From NCBI GenBank assembly GCA_024760905.1, contig CM045735.1:9349161-9413160 (forward strand): a stretch of 64,000 nt of DNA, read 5' to 3'. Source of the stretch: Plotosus lineatus. Its lineage: Eukaryota > Chordata > Actinopteri > Siluriformes > Plotosidae. Made by a program: the position numbers and the translations under genes. Of this stretch, positions 1-11,160 are shown piece by piece. Below the pieces are notes generated by a model, which did no database searches, was not told the DNA's origin, and saw only the letters and a program-made list of their open reading frames with translations. Numbering within the stretch: position 1 is the stretch's first letter; each line of letters begins with the position of its first letter.

Positions 1-136
1 ATAGAAAATGAACGAATGAATGGCATTTCCTGCACTTATAATTTTACTATAATAGGATTGTATAAAGTTTACCTCTCTACGTAAAAAAGTTTCTAACTAC
101 AAGCACCACGAAACATCAGGCGTCCGCCACACTCAC

Positions 137-518
137 CCTTTAACCAGTTCCACAACGATGAAATCGCTGCCGTCGCCAGAGTTGTAGAGCAGCAGGCCGT
201 CAGGGCTGGTGGTTTTGAACTGGAAGAACAGGTGCATGGAGGTGTAGGCCTGCAGAGTGGACAGAGCCAGGTAGCTGCCTCTGGTTCTGAAGCTCACCGG
301 CTTAGCCACGATACGACGCATGCCGAAGCGGGCGTTTAGCTCGCAGTAGGAAATGTCACCGTTCTTGCACTGGTCCAGATAGGGCACACCGTTAAATGAA
401 AGACCCTGTAGGTGCCCGATGAAGTTGGAGGGCATGACAGAGATGAAGCGGCGCTCGGTCATGATGCCAGTCTCGATGTGGTGGAACTCCAGCTGAGTGT
501 GTGCTCCGCTCATGTGGC
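137..518 (-). CDS. nrxn2: neurexin-2 exon: end of LNS4 and start of LNS5
   Basis: Internal coding exon of an alpha-neurexin, the presynaptic adhesion receptor whose LNS (laminin G-like) domains bind partners such as neuroligins. It ends LNS4 ([37 protein letters not shown]) and opens LNS5 ([40 protein letters not shown]). The donor is GTGAGT at 136-131. The chosen acceptor is CTCTCCAG at 526-519, giving 382 bp, entry phase 1 and exit phase 2. The start matches the mammalian neurexin-2 junction as I know it (VEG then QMAGAH; here VEG then HMSGAH). An upstream in-frame AG at 541-540 would add 21 nt. The wording is closer to neurexin-2 than neurexin-1 or -3, for example MTERRFIS. The domain assignment is very secure; paralogue a or b is unknown. 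Confidence 0.95.
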
Positions 519-700
519 CTGGAGAGTTCGAGACACGACCTTGAGTGAGGAGTGGCACTTATAAATATTTACCAAAAGATCTAGATTTAAATTTATCACA
601 TTTGTACAGGATCTATTCGTACCACATAAAACTGTAAAGGGTGGAAATTATGCTGCGAGCAAAGGAAACAAACAAAAAAAGCACGGCAGTGTCTACTCAC
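519..700 (-). other. nrxn2: short nrxn2 intron (182 bp)
   Basis: The intron runs from the GTGAGT donor after the 701-820 exon to the acceptor of the 137-518 exon. It holds no repeat. Its acceptor end carries two candidate AG sites 21 nt apart. It is by far the shortest intron in the window. Confidence 0.85.
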
Positions 701-820
701 CTTCCACAGTCACGTTGTCTACAGAGAGCTGCAGGCTCTTGCCCCGGCGCACCACCTTCACAGAGTGCCACTCGTTGTCATTCAGCTTGTGCCCTGCATT
801 GAGAGTCTCTGGTCCTTTAC
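701..820 (-). CDS. nrxn2: neurexin-2 exon: LNS4 core after SS3
   Basis: A 120-bp exon, entry phase 1 and exit phase 1, with acceptor TGTGTGTAG and donor GTGAGT. It encodes [20 protein letters not shown] followed by [19 protein letters not shown], the central strands of LNS4. The KGPETL start is the invariant neurexin sequence just after splice site 3. [12 protein letters not shown] is the neurexin-2 version; neurexin-1 has LKLTVDDQQ here. The first codon is split: a G from the upstream exon plus GT gives Gly when SS3 is skipped. When the 27-nt cassette at 12158-12184 is included, A plus GT gives Ser. Confidence 0.96.
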
Positions 821-913
821 CTACACACAGAGGGCCAAAGTCATACAGCGCCTCTGGCTGCCTGCCTGCCTCATCAATGCATTACAGCTTCCTGTACCCT
901 GCAGACTAGCAGG

Positions 914-998
<85 letters not shown>
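914..998. repeat. (CT)n(CA)n microsatellite
   Basis: About 12 CT units run directly into about 30 CA units. It lies about 95 bp upstream (minus-strand sense) of the acceptor at 821, where it reads (TG)n(AG)n. Confidence 0.98.
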
Positions 999-999
<1 letters not shown>

Positions 1000-1563
1000 T
1001 TCTCATGTCCATCTTGAATGTTACCGAAATGAGGTGTTATTTCCTGTTTAATCAGAAAGCAAAGTGAAGCTCAAATCTGATGTCGTTTAAACCATCTGCT
1101 ACTCTTTACTTGCATCCTGAAAAAATATCATCTGCGACAGATTACTAATCCCTCGTGCAGACACTTGAACTCGCTCTTGTATTGTTAAAAGGAAAGCTCT
1201 TCACCTGTAATAATCTTACAGACGAGATAATCATGATATTGAGCCGCACCATCATAAGCATGAAGATCTGCTTAAAGCTTGAGTGCAGACGACATATCTT
1301 CCCAAAACCACAGGGTATTAGTGTTCATGTTAAAAAATGACGTAATCCATCATATTCCAGGCACCGGTGATTATAAAGATTCTCATTAGAGTAAAAGCTT
1401 TATGTTACAATTTTTTTTTTTTTTTAATGAAATTTAAACCACACCGCTGGCGAATTCTTCATTCTGATTGGCTAGAGGGTGACAATTCGCAGTGCACTAC
1501 TCTCATCTCATCAATTGCTTGCTGAATCCTACAAGAGGCTCATGAATAGTGGGGCCTATCTCA

Positions 1564-1993
1564 TACCCCCATTTCACTGGACTATGGCATGCCAAGATCG
1601 TGTAGCGGAAAGGCACGGGAACGCAGTCTACAAAAGAGCTTTGGCATTTTTACACGGAAAATGGGTGAAAATCCTACGTAAAAGTGGAAATTCTTACACT
1701 CTCGGAACGTTCACAGCATGTGCGGAACAGGTACGGCAAAGTACGCCAAAGTGACCATACGGAACACTCACGGAATTTTTTTTCTGTGAATATGCTTTTG
1801 AACATGCTCAAAAAAGCACGTTCATGGAATATTTTGGCCTGCCGGAAGCATAAGGAAGTGGGGGAAAGACTTGAGGAATAACTACGGAATCACACGGAAT
1901 GACAGGCAAGATGAGGGAATAATTGAGAAACGTTTGTGGATGACAACATCTTTGCTTCTGTAAGTCTGCCATGCTCCAGTGAAATGGGGGTAT
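1564..1993. mobile_element. MITE with 26-bp terminal inverted repeats
   Basis: The left end (ACCCCCATTTCACTGGACTA, 1565 on) is repeated inverted at the right end (TGCCATGCTCCAGTGAAATG, 1968 on) with one or two mismatches. The ~430-bp interior is noncoding and rich in CACGGAA/TACGGAA words. The superfamily was not recognised. Confidence 0.65.
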
Positions 1994-1994
1994 T

Positions 1995-2055
1995 AGCTGA
2001 CAATTGGGCAGGATAGGGGTGCAGCCTGAACAACTCTCCAGTTCATCACAGGGCA

Positions 2056-2109
<54 letters not shown>

Positions 2110-2290
2110 GGCTAACTAACTGCTCATCTTTGGACTATGGGAGGAAACTTGATTACTCAGAGGAACCGATGCAAGCACTAGTAGAACGTGCAAAATCAAG
2201 ATGGAAATGCCTTCTTCAAGCCCAAAACCCAAAGCCAGGTCCTTCTTGCTATAGGATTGATGTGCTAACCACTACATCACCGTTCTGCCC
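1995..2290 (-). repeat. SINE B copy, split by a CA microsatellite
   Basis: Degenerate reverse copy of the common fish SINE (family B). It shows the CCAGTTCATCACAGGG tail segment, then CTTTGGACTATGGGAGGAAAC, and ends near the tRNA-like head. A (CA)n run at 2058-2109 has grown inside it. Confidence 0.65.
2058..2109. repeat. (CA)n microsatellite
   Basis: About 26 uninterrupted CA units inside a SINE B copy. Confidence 0.98.
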
Positions 2291-2454
2291 CACCCTCAGC
2301 TTCAGTGTATCAACAATCTCAATACTCTTTTTAGATCACCATTAAGTTTCCAACTCCAAATTCACTGTTCTCGCCGGCCTTCCAGAACAACAAGAACCTA
2401 CCAAACCTGAGAACATCCCTTCCTAAACACCAACTGTCTCACTCACTCACTCAC

Positions 2455-2587
2455 TCGCCAAGCCATTTAATCCTATTAGGGTAGAGCCTATTTAGGGGAT
2501 TAATCCTATTAATACTTAGAGCCTGTTAGCCTATCTCAGCTGACACCGAGCAAAGGATGAGAACACTCGCCGGATCATCGCAGGGAC

Positions 2588-2644
<57 letters not shown>

Positions 2645-2765
2645 CTATATACATCCGGAGGAAACCAGAGTATATATGCAGATATGGAGTGAACATGCAA
2701 ACTCTGTACAGAAATCCTTCTTGTTGTTGTGCTAGTGTGCACATGCTAACCCCCTACATCATCAT
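2455..2765 (-). repeat. SINE B copy, split by a CA microsatellite
   Basis: Reverse SINE B: a degenerate tail at 2455-2585, (CA)n at 2588-2642, then GGAGGAAACCAGAG and GAACATGCAAACTC leading to the head at about 2760. The microsatellite occupies the same SINE position as in the copy at 1995-2290. Confidence 0.65.
2588..2642. repeat. (CA)n microsatellite
   Basis: About 27 CA units within a SINE B copy. Confidence 0.98.
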
Positions 2766-3659
2766 CCTAAACCTCGTCATCTTCCGTTTAATTCGGGGTT
2801 CAATCATGGGGTGCAGCAGCCTAGTCGATGAGGTCCAGACGTCCCTCTCCTCTGCCACTCCCCCAGTTCTTCAATGGGACGGACGGAAGGGCAAGCAATA
2901 CATTTCCAGACCAGGCAAGAAATATCGTCTCTTCAGCGTATTCTGGGTCGACCTTGGGGCCACTTCGCAGTTGCACATGCCCAAAAATACCATCTCCCAA
3001 CACCCACCATCCTAAACATCAACCGCAAATGGAAGTTTACTGAGGGTGATCAGGGACATATGTCCTACATTACACAAACAGCAAGGCATGTGCTAACCCC
3101 AGCATGGCTCTGCTTAAAATAAACAAACAAACAAACAAACAAACCCCCCTCCCCCATATTATCTGAAAATGAGTCATAAGGCTGCTCACGTTTGATGGAT
3201 TTTTATTAATTCATATACATGAGACATATGCTTCTCTTAATTAGCAGCAATCACTTCTGTTCCTATCAACTATAAGTGCATGGAGTAGAGAAGAGGGACA
3301 TGCACATTTCGAAACCTTCTGGAACTTTAATAAATAAATTGGTTTATAAGTTTATAATGAGTGTATACTTTCATAAACTATTAAGTACCATATGGGGTAT
3401 GTCAGCTGAATAAAAAACTTGTTGTACTCGTAATTTTAAATCTACAGAAAATGATTTTTACAGCAAGTCTCTATCTGATAAATTGGGTGTAGAAAATCCA
3501 TTAAAAAAAAAAGAAAATGTTTAAAATATTATCATCTTCACAGAGAACGATGGGGTAGTGGTTCACACTTCCACCTTACAACAAGAAGGCCCTGGTGCAC
3601 GTTCTCCCCTTGCTTGCATTAGTACCCTCAGGTTGCACAAGTTGCCTCCCACTGTCCAA

Positions 3660-4030
3660 CTTGTCTACTCATCTTCGCTTCTGAGAGACACTGCCACTCT
3701 GAGAAGCTCCTTTTATACTCAGTCATGTTGCCAATGGACCTCATTAGTGTAATTGGTCTTCCAGTTGTTCGTTATAGTGCAATTGACTTTTCCAGCCTTT
3801 TACTGATACCTGTCCCAACTTGTTGACAAGGAGATTTGTTGACACCATGAAATTTAAAATCAACATATTTTCCACTTAAAATGATACATTTTCTCAGTTG
3901 AAACTTTTGGCACTGTCATCTATTTTTATTCAGAATAAAATATTGAAATTTGGCACTTCCACATCATTGCATTTGGTTTTTATTCACAATATGTATAGTG
4001 TCCCAACTTTTTTGGAATCCGGTGTTTGTA
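3660..4030. mobile_element. fragment of a common fish DNA-transposon-like repeat
   Basis: It contains TGCCACTCTGAGAAGCTC, CCTGTCCCAACTTGTTGACA and a terminal GTCCCAACTTTTTTGGAATC. From memory these are hallmarks of a repeat that is abundant in fish introns. No coding capacity. Superfamily not assigned. Confidence 0.5.
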
Positions 4031-4744
4031 GATCACTTTATTGTGAACATGACTTCATTTATCTTCCGAACCACTTAATCCTACTAGGGTCATAAGGATG
4101 GCTGGAGACTATCCTGACCAACTCTGGGCAAAGGCAGGGAGGGTACATCCTGAACAACTTGCCAGTCCACTACAGTGTCTTCATCATACAGTGAATTTTA
4201 ATGACAAGTTAATCATATATATTTTGCAAACTATAACTCAACCCACATCGTTTTCTGCACATAAATTGTAAAACGTTTAGTTTTGTGGTATTATTAAGAA
4301 AAAGAAAAGCAGATACACAGCATCTTCAGAGAAGATCTCAGCCATGATTTGATGGGAACGTCATGGTGAAAGATATGACGGCAGTGACCTGTACACTAAG
4401 TTCTAGGCTGTGTCAAGGAACACTGTGTTTCTACAGCGGATGATTCAAAGCTTATTCAGTCTTAAAGTCTTAAACTTTTTCTCCAACCTGCTTAAACATT
4501 AATATATCTTCAGTTTCAGTAGTGACTCATTCAACCAGCAGCGGAGTAAAGGGGTCCAAGGACATAGATTCTGTTGCCCCGGGCTTCATTAGAAAAGTGT
4601 ATGGTTTGTTTAAATCTTTTTTTTTTTTTATATTTTAATTTGTTTTACTATGTAAAGTTGCTTTGCGACAATATCAACTGTACAAATAAAACTGAATTGG
4701 ACCGAGTAGCTTTAAATCCAATTTGTTATGCACAATATATAAAG

Positions 4745-5218
4745 TAGACAGCACGATGGCGAAGTGGTTAGCATGTCCGCCTCATAGTAAGAAGGGCCTG
4801 TGTTTGATTCCCAGCGTGCGTGTTTCCGTGTGGAGTTTGCATGTTCTCATTGCACTTGCCAGGGTTTCCTCCAGGTATGCTGGTTTCCTCCCACAGTCCA
4901 AAATCATGCACAGTAAGTTAATTGGCTGTTCCAAATTGCCCCTCGGTGTGAATGTGAATATGAATGGTTGTGTGAATGCCGACCCTGCGATGGCCTGGAT
5001 GGGCGACAGACTACCTGTGGCTCTGATTACAGGGATCCCAGTAAGGTTTAGAAAAAATAGAGGAAACCGATTCAGAAATAGAGGAAATGAAATATTTCAG
5101 CTGGGGGTCAAGGTGGGCGCAGGGCCCCTGAAGCTGAAAAAAATAGTGGAATTCCGCTAAATAGCGGAGCTCTGGGATTCCTGTGATCAGGATTAAGCAG
5201 TTCCAGGAAATGAACGAA
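4745..5218 (+). repeat. SINE B copy interrupted by a small MITE
   Basis: The tRNA-like head is GCACGATGGCGAAGTGGTTA with a B-box-like GTTTGATTCCC. The body includes GTGTGGAGTTTGCATGTTCTC and the tail GATCAGGATTAAGCAG. A ~144-bp unit (5040-5183) interrupts it just before the tail. Confidence 0.8.
5040..5183. mobile_element. small MITE-like insertion in SINE B
   Basis: The ends are CAGGGATCCCAG and, inverted, CAGGAATCCCAG (12 bp, one mismatch). Imperfect TGATTA/TGATCA flanks may be the duplicated target. The interior is AT-rich and noncoding. Confidence 0.5.
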
Positions 5219-5347
5219 GCAATATATAAAGTAATAGCACTGCATGGATACAGTACCGTTACAGCCCATGCATTTTCCTAAAACGTAAACAAAAGTAAAC
5301 AAAATTAGTAAACTACTAGTAAACGAGTAAATTATGAATAAACCAGA

Positions 5348-5517
5348 ATGTTCCGAGAATGTTCCCCTAACATACTCAGAACGTTCCCAGGCAACCTTAC
5401 CAACGTTCCCCTAACAACAGAAAACCTACCTTCACAGACGAAGGTTATGAGAACGTTCCATGAGAACGTTCCCACAATGTGCAACAAATATTCCCCTAAC
5501 ATTCAGAGAACGTTATT
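5348..5517. repeat. GAACGTTC-type degenerate minisatellite
   Basis: Irregular tandem array of GAACGTTCCC/CCCCTAACA words; the palindrome GAACGTTC recurs in both orientations. It lies between two SINE B copies. Confidence 0.65.
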
Positions 5518-5531
5518 TTGTTTCTTGGGCA

Positions 5532-5850
5532 TCTCGGGCGGCACAACGGCGTAGTGGTTAGCATGTCTGCCTGACAGCATGAGGGCCGTGGGCCTGATTC
5601 TTTGAGCTTGGGCGGTTCTGTGTGGATTTTATATTGTTCTTTATGTGCTTATGAGGATTTCATCTGGGTTCTCGGGTTAACAACAAGGCCCCTGGGTGTG
5701 GATGTGAGTGCGAATGGTTGCGTGTGATGGCCCTGCAATGGTCTGGTGAGCTATTCAAAGTGTGTCCCACCTTTGCCAAGTGTCAACTGAGGTAGGCTTC
5801 AGCTTCCGTACTAGCCTGATAGGATGACATGGTTTCACAAATGAATGAAT
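5532..5850 (+). repeat. SINE B copy
   Basis: Head CGGCACAACGGCGTAGTGGT TAGCATGTC and body ending in a short AATGAATGAAT tail. Diverged in the middle. Confidence 0.75.
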
Positions 5851-5898
5851 TTATTTTAATTATTAATTAATATAATTTCATTTTAGGACCTGCATTAT

Positions 5899-6095
5899 TC
5901 ATTCATTCATAATCTGAACCACTTCATCTTAATTAGGGTCGCGGGGAGGCTGGTGCCCATCTCAGTCGACTCTGAGCGAGGACAGAGTACGCCCTGAACA
6001 GCTCACCAGGCATTCGCGGAGAAGAAACACGCTGACGGCTATGCGGCCTACTTTTAATGGCCTTTAATAATCCAGTTAGCTGCACTGGGTGCGGA
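5899..6095 (-). repeat. SINE A copy, head-truncated, with target-site duplication
   Basis: Runs from the CATTCATTCATAATCTGAAC tail through AGAAACACGCTGACGGC to GTTAGCTGCACTGG, where the head is missing. ACCTGCATTAT flanks both sides (5888-5898 and 6096-6106), as expected for target-primed retrotransposition with 5' truncation. Confidence 0.8.
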
Positions 6096-6333
6096 ACCTG
6101 CATTATAATTTGAATTAATTAACAATACATGAAATTAATTAACAACTGGAGACCAATCAGTGTCAAGAATTCCAAAACCCAGTGGTAAAATAATGTTTAA
6201 TTAATGGACATGTTATAATTTAGTATTTTATAATACGGTGCAGAAGTACGAAACTGTTCATTACAGATGTTGGATGATATTGTGTAGTGTGTAAATCTGT
6301 TAAGAAGAAAATTGTCTGCATTAAATCTCTGAG

Positions 6334-6336
<3 letters not shown>

Positions 6337-6374
<38 letters not shown>
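6337..6374. repeat. (AC)n microsatellite
   Basis: About 19 AC units. Confidence 0.98.
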
Positions 6375-6376
<2 letters not shown>

Positions 6377-7087
6377 TCAGGAAATACACACAACCAACAG
6401 TGCTTCGCTGCTTACGCTGTTTAAAATGCACAACATGCTGAGGTCAAAGAGAGACTTCTACCAGATGGCAGAGGGCTCTAATTTAGTGTAATTTACTTTA
6501 ACTACCGGCGATTTCTGCCTATTTAAAAGTTAATGAACATTTTAGCATCATTAAAACTTCCATCAGTCTAAATATGCCTGTCACACCCAATAATAAACGG
6601 GTGGGAGCATTGTACAGAATCTGTAGTGCGTGGGAGTCGGAGCACGGCTCTCATCAAGTTGATGCCCAAGCATGGATGAGGGAATTACTGTACTGGCAGT
6701 ATACGTTCACCAACAAAACATTGCGTCATACCGTTTATCCAAACTTGTTTTAATTAAAGTCATACATCTTTCAACACAATATAAACCCAATTTCTTCAAT
6801 CATTCTCAAAAGTACTGTCAAGTATTATTCCTGTTTTGAACAGAAAAAGTGAGAGGTTTTTAAATTCTTGGTAAATATTGCCATCTAGTGGAATGTAGTA
6901 GAAGCATTAGAGTACGATATAAATATGGTCACATGATAAAGATCATATAGGTGTGAAATTTAGAACAACATTAAGATTATACATTTCTCTTTACTTTTAA
7001 CACAAACACACTATTTTACAAGTATTTATTTTATATTTTGCAATTATATACTCACTAATAATAAATAATATTATGTATGTAGTACTG

Positions 7088-7375
7088 TGTAAAGTGCAGC
7101 AGTGGTTCGCCTGTCTGCCTCACAGCAAGAAGGTCCTGGGTTTGAGTTGCAGACTCAGGTGTTTCTGTGTAGAGTTTGCATGTTCTCTCTGTGCTTGCGT
7201 GGGTTTCCTTCAGAAACTTTGGTTTTCTTCCACAGCCCAAATGGTACATTACGCTGATTGGGTGAAACAAATTGCTAGAAGATGTGAGTGTGAATGGTCG
7301 TGTAATGTTTCTGGCTGTGTCGGCTGATATAGGCTCCAAACTGCCCATGACTGTGAATAGGATTAAGTGGTTTGT
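7088..7375 (+). repeat. SINE B copy, diverged
   Basis: Recognisable CTGCCTCACAGCAAGAAGGT, TGTAGAGTTTGCATGTTCTC and GATTAAGTGG tail; the head is partial. Confidence 0.65.
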
Positions 7376-7561
7376 AATATGGGTGAGTGTGTTTGGTGTG
7401 ATCACCTTGTGGTTAACAATAATAATGCTTTGCTTGAAAATAGTATTTTGATGTAGAGTGTGTATAATTTTATAAGGAAATGGGGTGTAAGTGATATTGA
7501 GCATCTTTCAGAACCAACTATAGTTCCACTGGATTATTATGATGGTTATATATGCCTGTTA

Positions 7562-7795
7562 TTCATTCATTTTCTAAGATGCCTAATCCTAGTTAGGTTC
7601 CCGGGGAGGTTGGCACCCATCATAGCTGAAACCCTGTACAGGTCGCCATGCCATCGCAGGTCAAACACTCACAAAACCATTCACACTCAAACCTAGGGGC
7701 AATTGATCACAGCAAATTAGTCTACTGTGCATGTTTTTGGATTGTCAGGCCTTCATGCTGTGAAGTGGATGTGCGAACCAGTACGCCACCATGCC
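7562..7795 (-). repeat. SINE B copy, internally deleted
   Basis: Reverse orientation: the CATTCATTTTCTAAGATGCC tail start, CATGCCATCGCAGG, then CTACTGTGCATGTTTTTGGA and the head-side GAAGTGGATGTGCGAACCA. The segment between is shortened. Confidence 0.65.
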
Positions 7796-8008
7796 ACCTA
7801 TTATTATTATTGTGCAGCAAAACACGAAAGCCTTCGTTATGTTTTTGTCTGAAACTTTTAAATACAAAGTGGACTCAATTCATTTTTACTGACTCAAATG
7901 TGCAGAAGTGATAAAATCAAATCAATAACAGTTTTTTGTAAGTAAACAAATAAATACTAAATACCTGAGTCTCAAAGTCCTTTGCACAGTTAAAAAAAAA
8001 AATAAAAA

Positions 8009-8016
<8 letters not shown>

Positions 8017-8071
<55 letters not shown>
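8017..8071. repeat. (AT)n microsatellite after an A-rich run
   Basis: A-rich from 7992, then about 27 AT units. Confidence 0.97.
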
Positions 8072-8281
<210 letters not shown>

Positions 8282-8283
8282 CA

Positions 8284-9898
8284 CAGTGGTATGAAAAAGT
8301 ATCTGAACCTTTTGGAATTTCTCACATTTCTGCATAAAATCACCATCAAATGTGATCTGATCTTTGTCAAAATCACACAGATGAAAAAACAGTGTCTGCT
8401 TTAACTAAAACTCCCCAAACATTTATAGGTTTTCATATTTTAATGAGGATAGCATGCAAACAATGACAGAAGGGGGAGGAATAAGTAACTGAACCATCAC
8501 ATTTAATATTTTGTGCCCCCCCTTTGGCAGCAATAACTTCAACCAGACACTTCCTGTAGCTGCAGATCAGTCTGGCACATCGAGCAGGACTAATCTTGGC
8601 CCATTCTTCTTTACAAAACTGCTGTAGTTCAGTCAGATTCCTGGGATGTCTGGCATGAATCGCTGTCTTGAGGTCATGCCACAGTATCTCAATGGGGTTC
8701 AAGTCTGGACTTTGACTTGGCCACTCCAGAACATGTATTTTGTTCTTCTGAAACCATTCTGAAGTTGGTTTACTTCTGTGTTTTGGATCATTGTCTTGTT
8801 GCAGCATCCATCCTCTTTTTAGCTTCAACTGTCTGACAGACGGCTTCAGGTTTTCCTGCAAGACATCCTGATAAACATTTGAATTCATTTTTCAATTAAT
8901 GATTGCAAGTTGTCCAGGCCCCGAGGCAGCAAAACAGCCCCAAACCATGATACACCCTCCACCATGCTTCACGGTGGGGATGAAGTGTTGATGTTGGTGA
9001 GCTGTTCCATTTTTCCTCCACACATGACATTGTGTGTTCCTCCCAAACAATTCAACTTTGGTTTCATTAGTCCACAAAATATTTTGCCAAAACTTCTGTG
9101 GAGTGTCCAAGTGCCTTTTTGCGAACATTAAACGAGCAACAATGTTTTTTTTAGACAGCAGTGGCTTCCTCCTTGCAGTCCTCCCATGAACACCATTCTT
9201 GGCCATTGTTTTACATATAGTTGATGTGTGCACAGAGATATTGGACTGTGCCAGTGATTTCTGTAAGTCTGTAGCAGACGCTCTAGGGTTTTTTTTTTTA
9301 CCTCTCTTGAGTATTCTGCGCTGAACTCTTGCATCATCTTTGGTGGACGGTCACTCCTTGGGAGAGAACCAACAGTGCCAAACTTTCTCCATTTATAGAC
9401 AACTTCTCTGACTGTCGATTGATGAACATCCAGACGTTTAGAGATGGTTTTGTATCCTTTCCCAGCTATACAAATCAACAATTCTTGATCGCAGGTCTTC
9501 AGACAGCTCTTTTGTGCGAGCCATGGTGCATATCAGACAATGCTTCTCATCAAGACAATTCTTACCAGGTGTGTGTTTTATAGTGGGCAGGGCAGCTTTA
9601 AGCCACTCATCAGTGATTGGGCACACACATGACTTAAATTGTTTGGTAAAAATTGGTTTCAATTGCTCTTTAAGTCTCCTTAGGCAGAGGGTTCAGTTAC
9701 TTATTCCTCCCCTTCTGTCATTGTTTGCATGCTATCCTCATTAAAATACGAAAACCTATAAATGTTTGGGTGGTTTTTGTTAAAGCAGACACTGTTTTTT
9801 TATCGGTGTGATTTTGACAAAGATCAGATCACATTTGATGGTGATTTTATGCAGAAATGTGAGAAATTCCAAAAGGTTCAGATACTTTTTCATACCAC

Positions 9899-9900
<2 letters not shown>
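8284..9900 (-). mobile_element. Tc1-like DNA transposon with ~210-bp terminal inverted repeats
   Basis: 1,617 bp, the usual Tc1 length. The ends CAGTGGTATGAAAAAGTATC (8284) and its inverse ending at 9900 belong to inverted repeats of about 212 bp (8284-8495 and 9690-9900) that remain over 95% alike by eye. TA arrays flank both sides, fitting the family's TA target. It carries one reverse-oriented, broken transposase gene. The near-identical ends suggest a fairly recent insertion despite the damaged gene. Confidence 0.95.
8433..9524 (-). pseudogene. Tc1-like transposase, disrupted
   Basis: The start is the ATG at 9524-9522 (MARTKELSEDLRSRI). Then come the paired helix-turn-helix region (GKGYKTISKRLDVHQSTV, KWRKFGTVGSLPRS), GRTARRKPLLSKKN, and the catalytic region with DNDPKHRS and SPDLNPIEILWHDLK (the E of DD34E). 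Breaks: a frame change soon after the N-terminus near 9470, another near 9340, another in an A10 run at 9290-9300, and an in-frame TGA at 8891-8889. The first catalytic Asp is Asn: ILWTNETK instead of WTDE. The protein cannot be functional. Confidence 0.93.

Positions 9901-9906
<6 letters not shown>

Positions 9907-9965
<59 letters not shown>
9907..9965. repeat. (TA)n microsatellite
   Basis: About 29 TA units on the right flank of the Tc1-like element. Confidence 0.98.
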
Positions 9966-9967
<2 letters not shown>

Positions 9968-9983
9968 TATTTATATATATATA

Positions 9984-10102
9984 CTCCACAAAAAAGTTAA
10001 GGATATTTGTCAATAAAAACTGAATTTAAGGCCAATTCACAAAACCGAAAAAAAAAAAAAATCTAGAAAATTTCCAAATATCTTTCACTTTTTTTTGTAG
10101 TG
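9984..10102. mobile_element. short Tc1/mariner-type MITE
   Basis: The ends CTCCACAAAAAAGTTAAGGA and, inverted, CACTACAAAAAAAAGTGAAA form imperfect ~25-bp inverted repeats reading on to GATATTT. TA flanks both sides. About 119 bp, noncoding. Confidence 0.6.
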
Positions 10103-10431
10103 TATATATGTAAAATCTGATTGAGATTCAAAGCATAATTCTAAGACTGGGCACCTTGCAGCCATTGATTTGTTGATGGGCTATGAATCATGCATCATAT
10201 TAAAGACGTGTTGAAGATAATATGAAGCCAAGTAAAATTTGAAATGGGGGTGTGACTTTTAAAAGGATAATGGCCCTGATAACACTTGCAAAACCACCAA
10301 GAAATGTCTGTGGTTTGGGACTCCAAAATTGGAGATACAGGCAATAAAAAAATGTATATGTTGCAGCTCAAGGAGGAGTTACAGCACACTATGTCAGAGA
10401 TCATGGAACAACTGCAAAATTGGATGGAAGA

Positions 10432-10485
<54 letters not shown>
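10432..10485. repeat. (AAT)n microsatellite
   Basis: About 18 units, abutting the 5' end of a SINE B copy. Confidence 0.98.
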
Positions 10486-10486
<1 letters not shown>

Positions 10487-10775
10487 GTGGCATAGAGGTG
10501 AGCATGTCTGCCTCACAGCAAGAAGGACATGGGTTTGATTCCCAGATCTGGTGTTTCTGTGTGGAGTTTGAAGGTTCTCCCCGTGCTTGTGTGTGTTTCC
10601 TCCCACAGTCCAAAAACATGTACAGTAGGTTAATTGGCTATTCCAAATCACCCCGAGGTGTAAGTCGGCGTATGGATGGTTGTGTGAATATTTGCCTTGT
10701 GATGGCCAGGTGAGCCATCCAGACCTCACCCAGAGTCGACTGAGATGGGTGCCAGCAACCTTATGACCCTAATTG
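10486..10775 (+). repeat. SINE B copy
   Basis: Head GGTGGCATAGAGGTGAGCAT, B-box GGTTTGATTCCC, body GTGTGGAGTTTGAAGGTTCT, CAGTCCAAAAACATGTACAG, tail ACTGAGATGGGTGCCAGCAA. Confidence 0.85.
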
Positions 10776-10797
10776 CCCTACTCGGCTTCTCATTACT

Positions 10798-10997
10798 GCT
10801 GTGCCCTCCCCCCGTACAGCTAACTGGAGCCATTGCTGACCTTTGTCAAGAGTAGCTGCATATCCGTAAGCGTGTTTCTGGTCTGGTGAGCTGTCCAGGG
10901 TGTACTCTGCACATTCCCAGTGTCGGCTGAGATAGGCACCAGCTCTCTCAACCAATCTTAATTAGGATTATATGCTTCAGAAAATGAATGAATGAAT
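10798..10997 (+). repeat. SINE A copy, internally deleted
   Basis: ACAGCTAACTGGAGCCATTG joins the middle of family A directly to GCATATCCGTAAGCGTGTTT and the tail ending AATGAATGAATGA. Confidence 0.7.
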
Positions 10998-11160
10998 GAT
11001 AATAATAAAAAGAGTAATGCCAGCTTGAGCTCGTGCTACTTACTTGAAATGTTACATCTGCTAATAAATAACAACCTATTTTTCCACAGGGTTTTTGTTC
11101 AAATATTATTGATATCTTTGACACTCCAATTATAATTTTGGGAATTTTAGGATATTCCTA

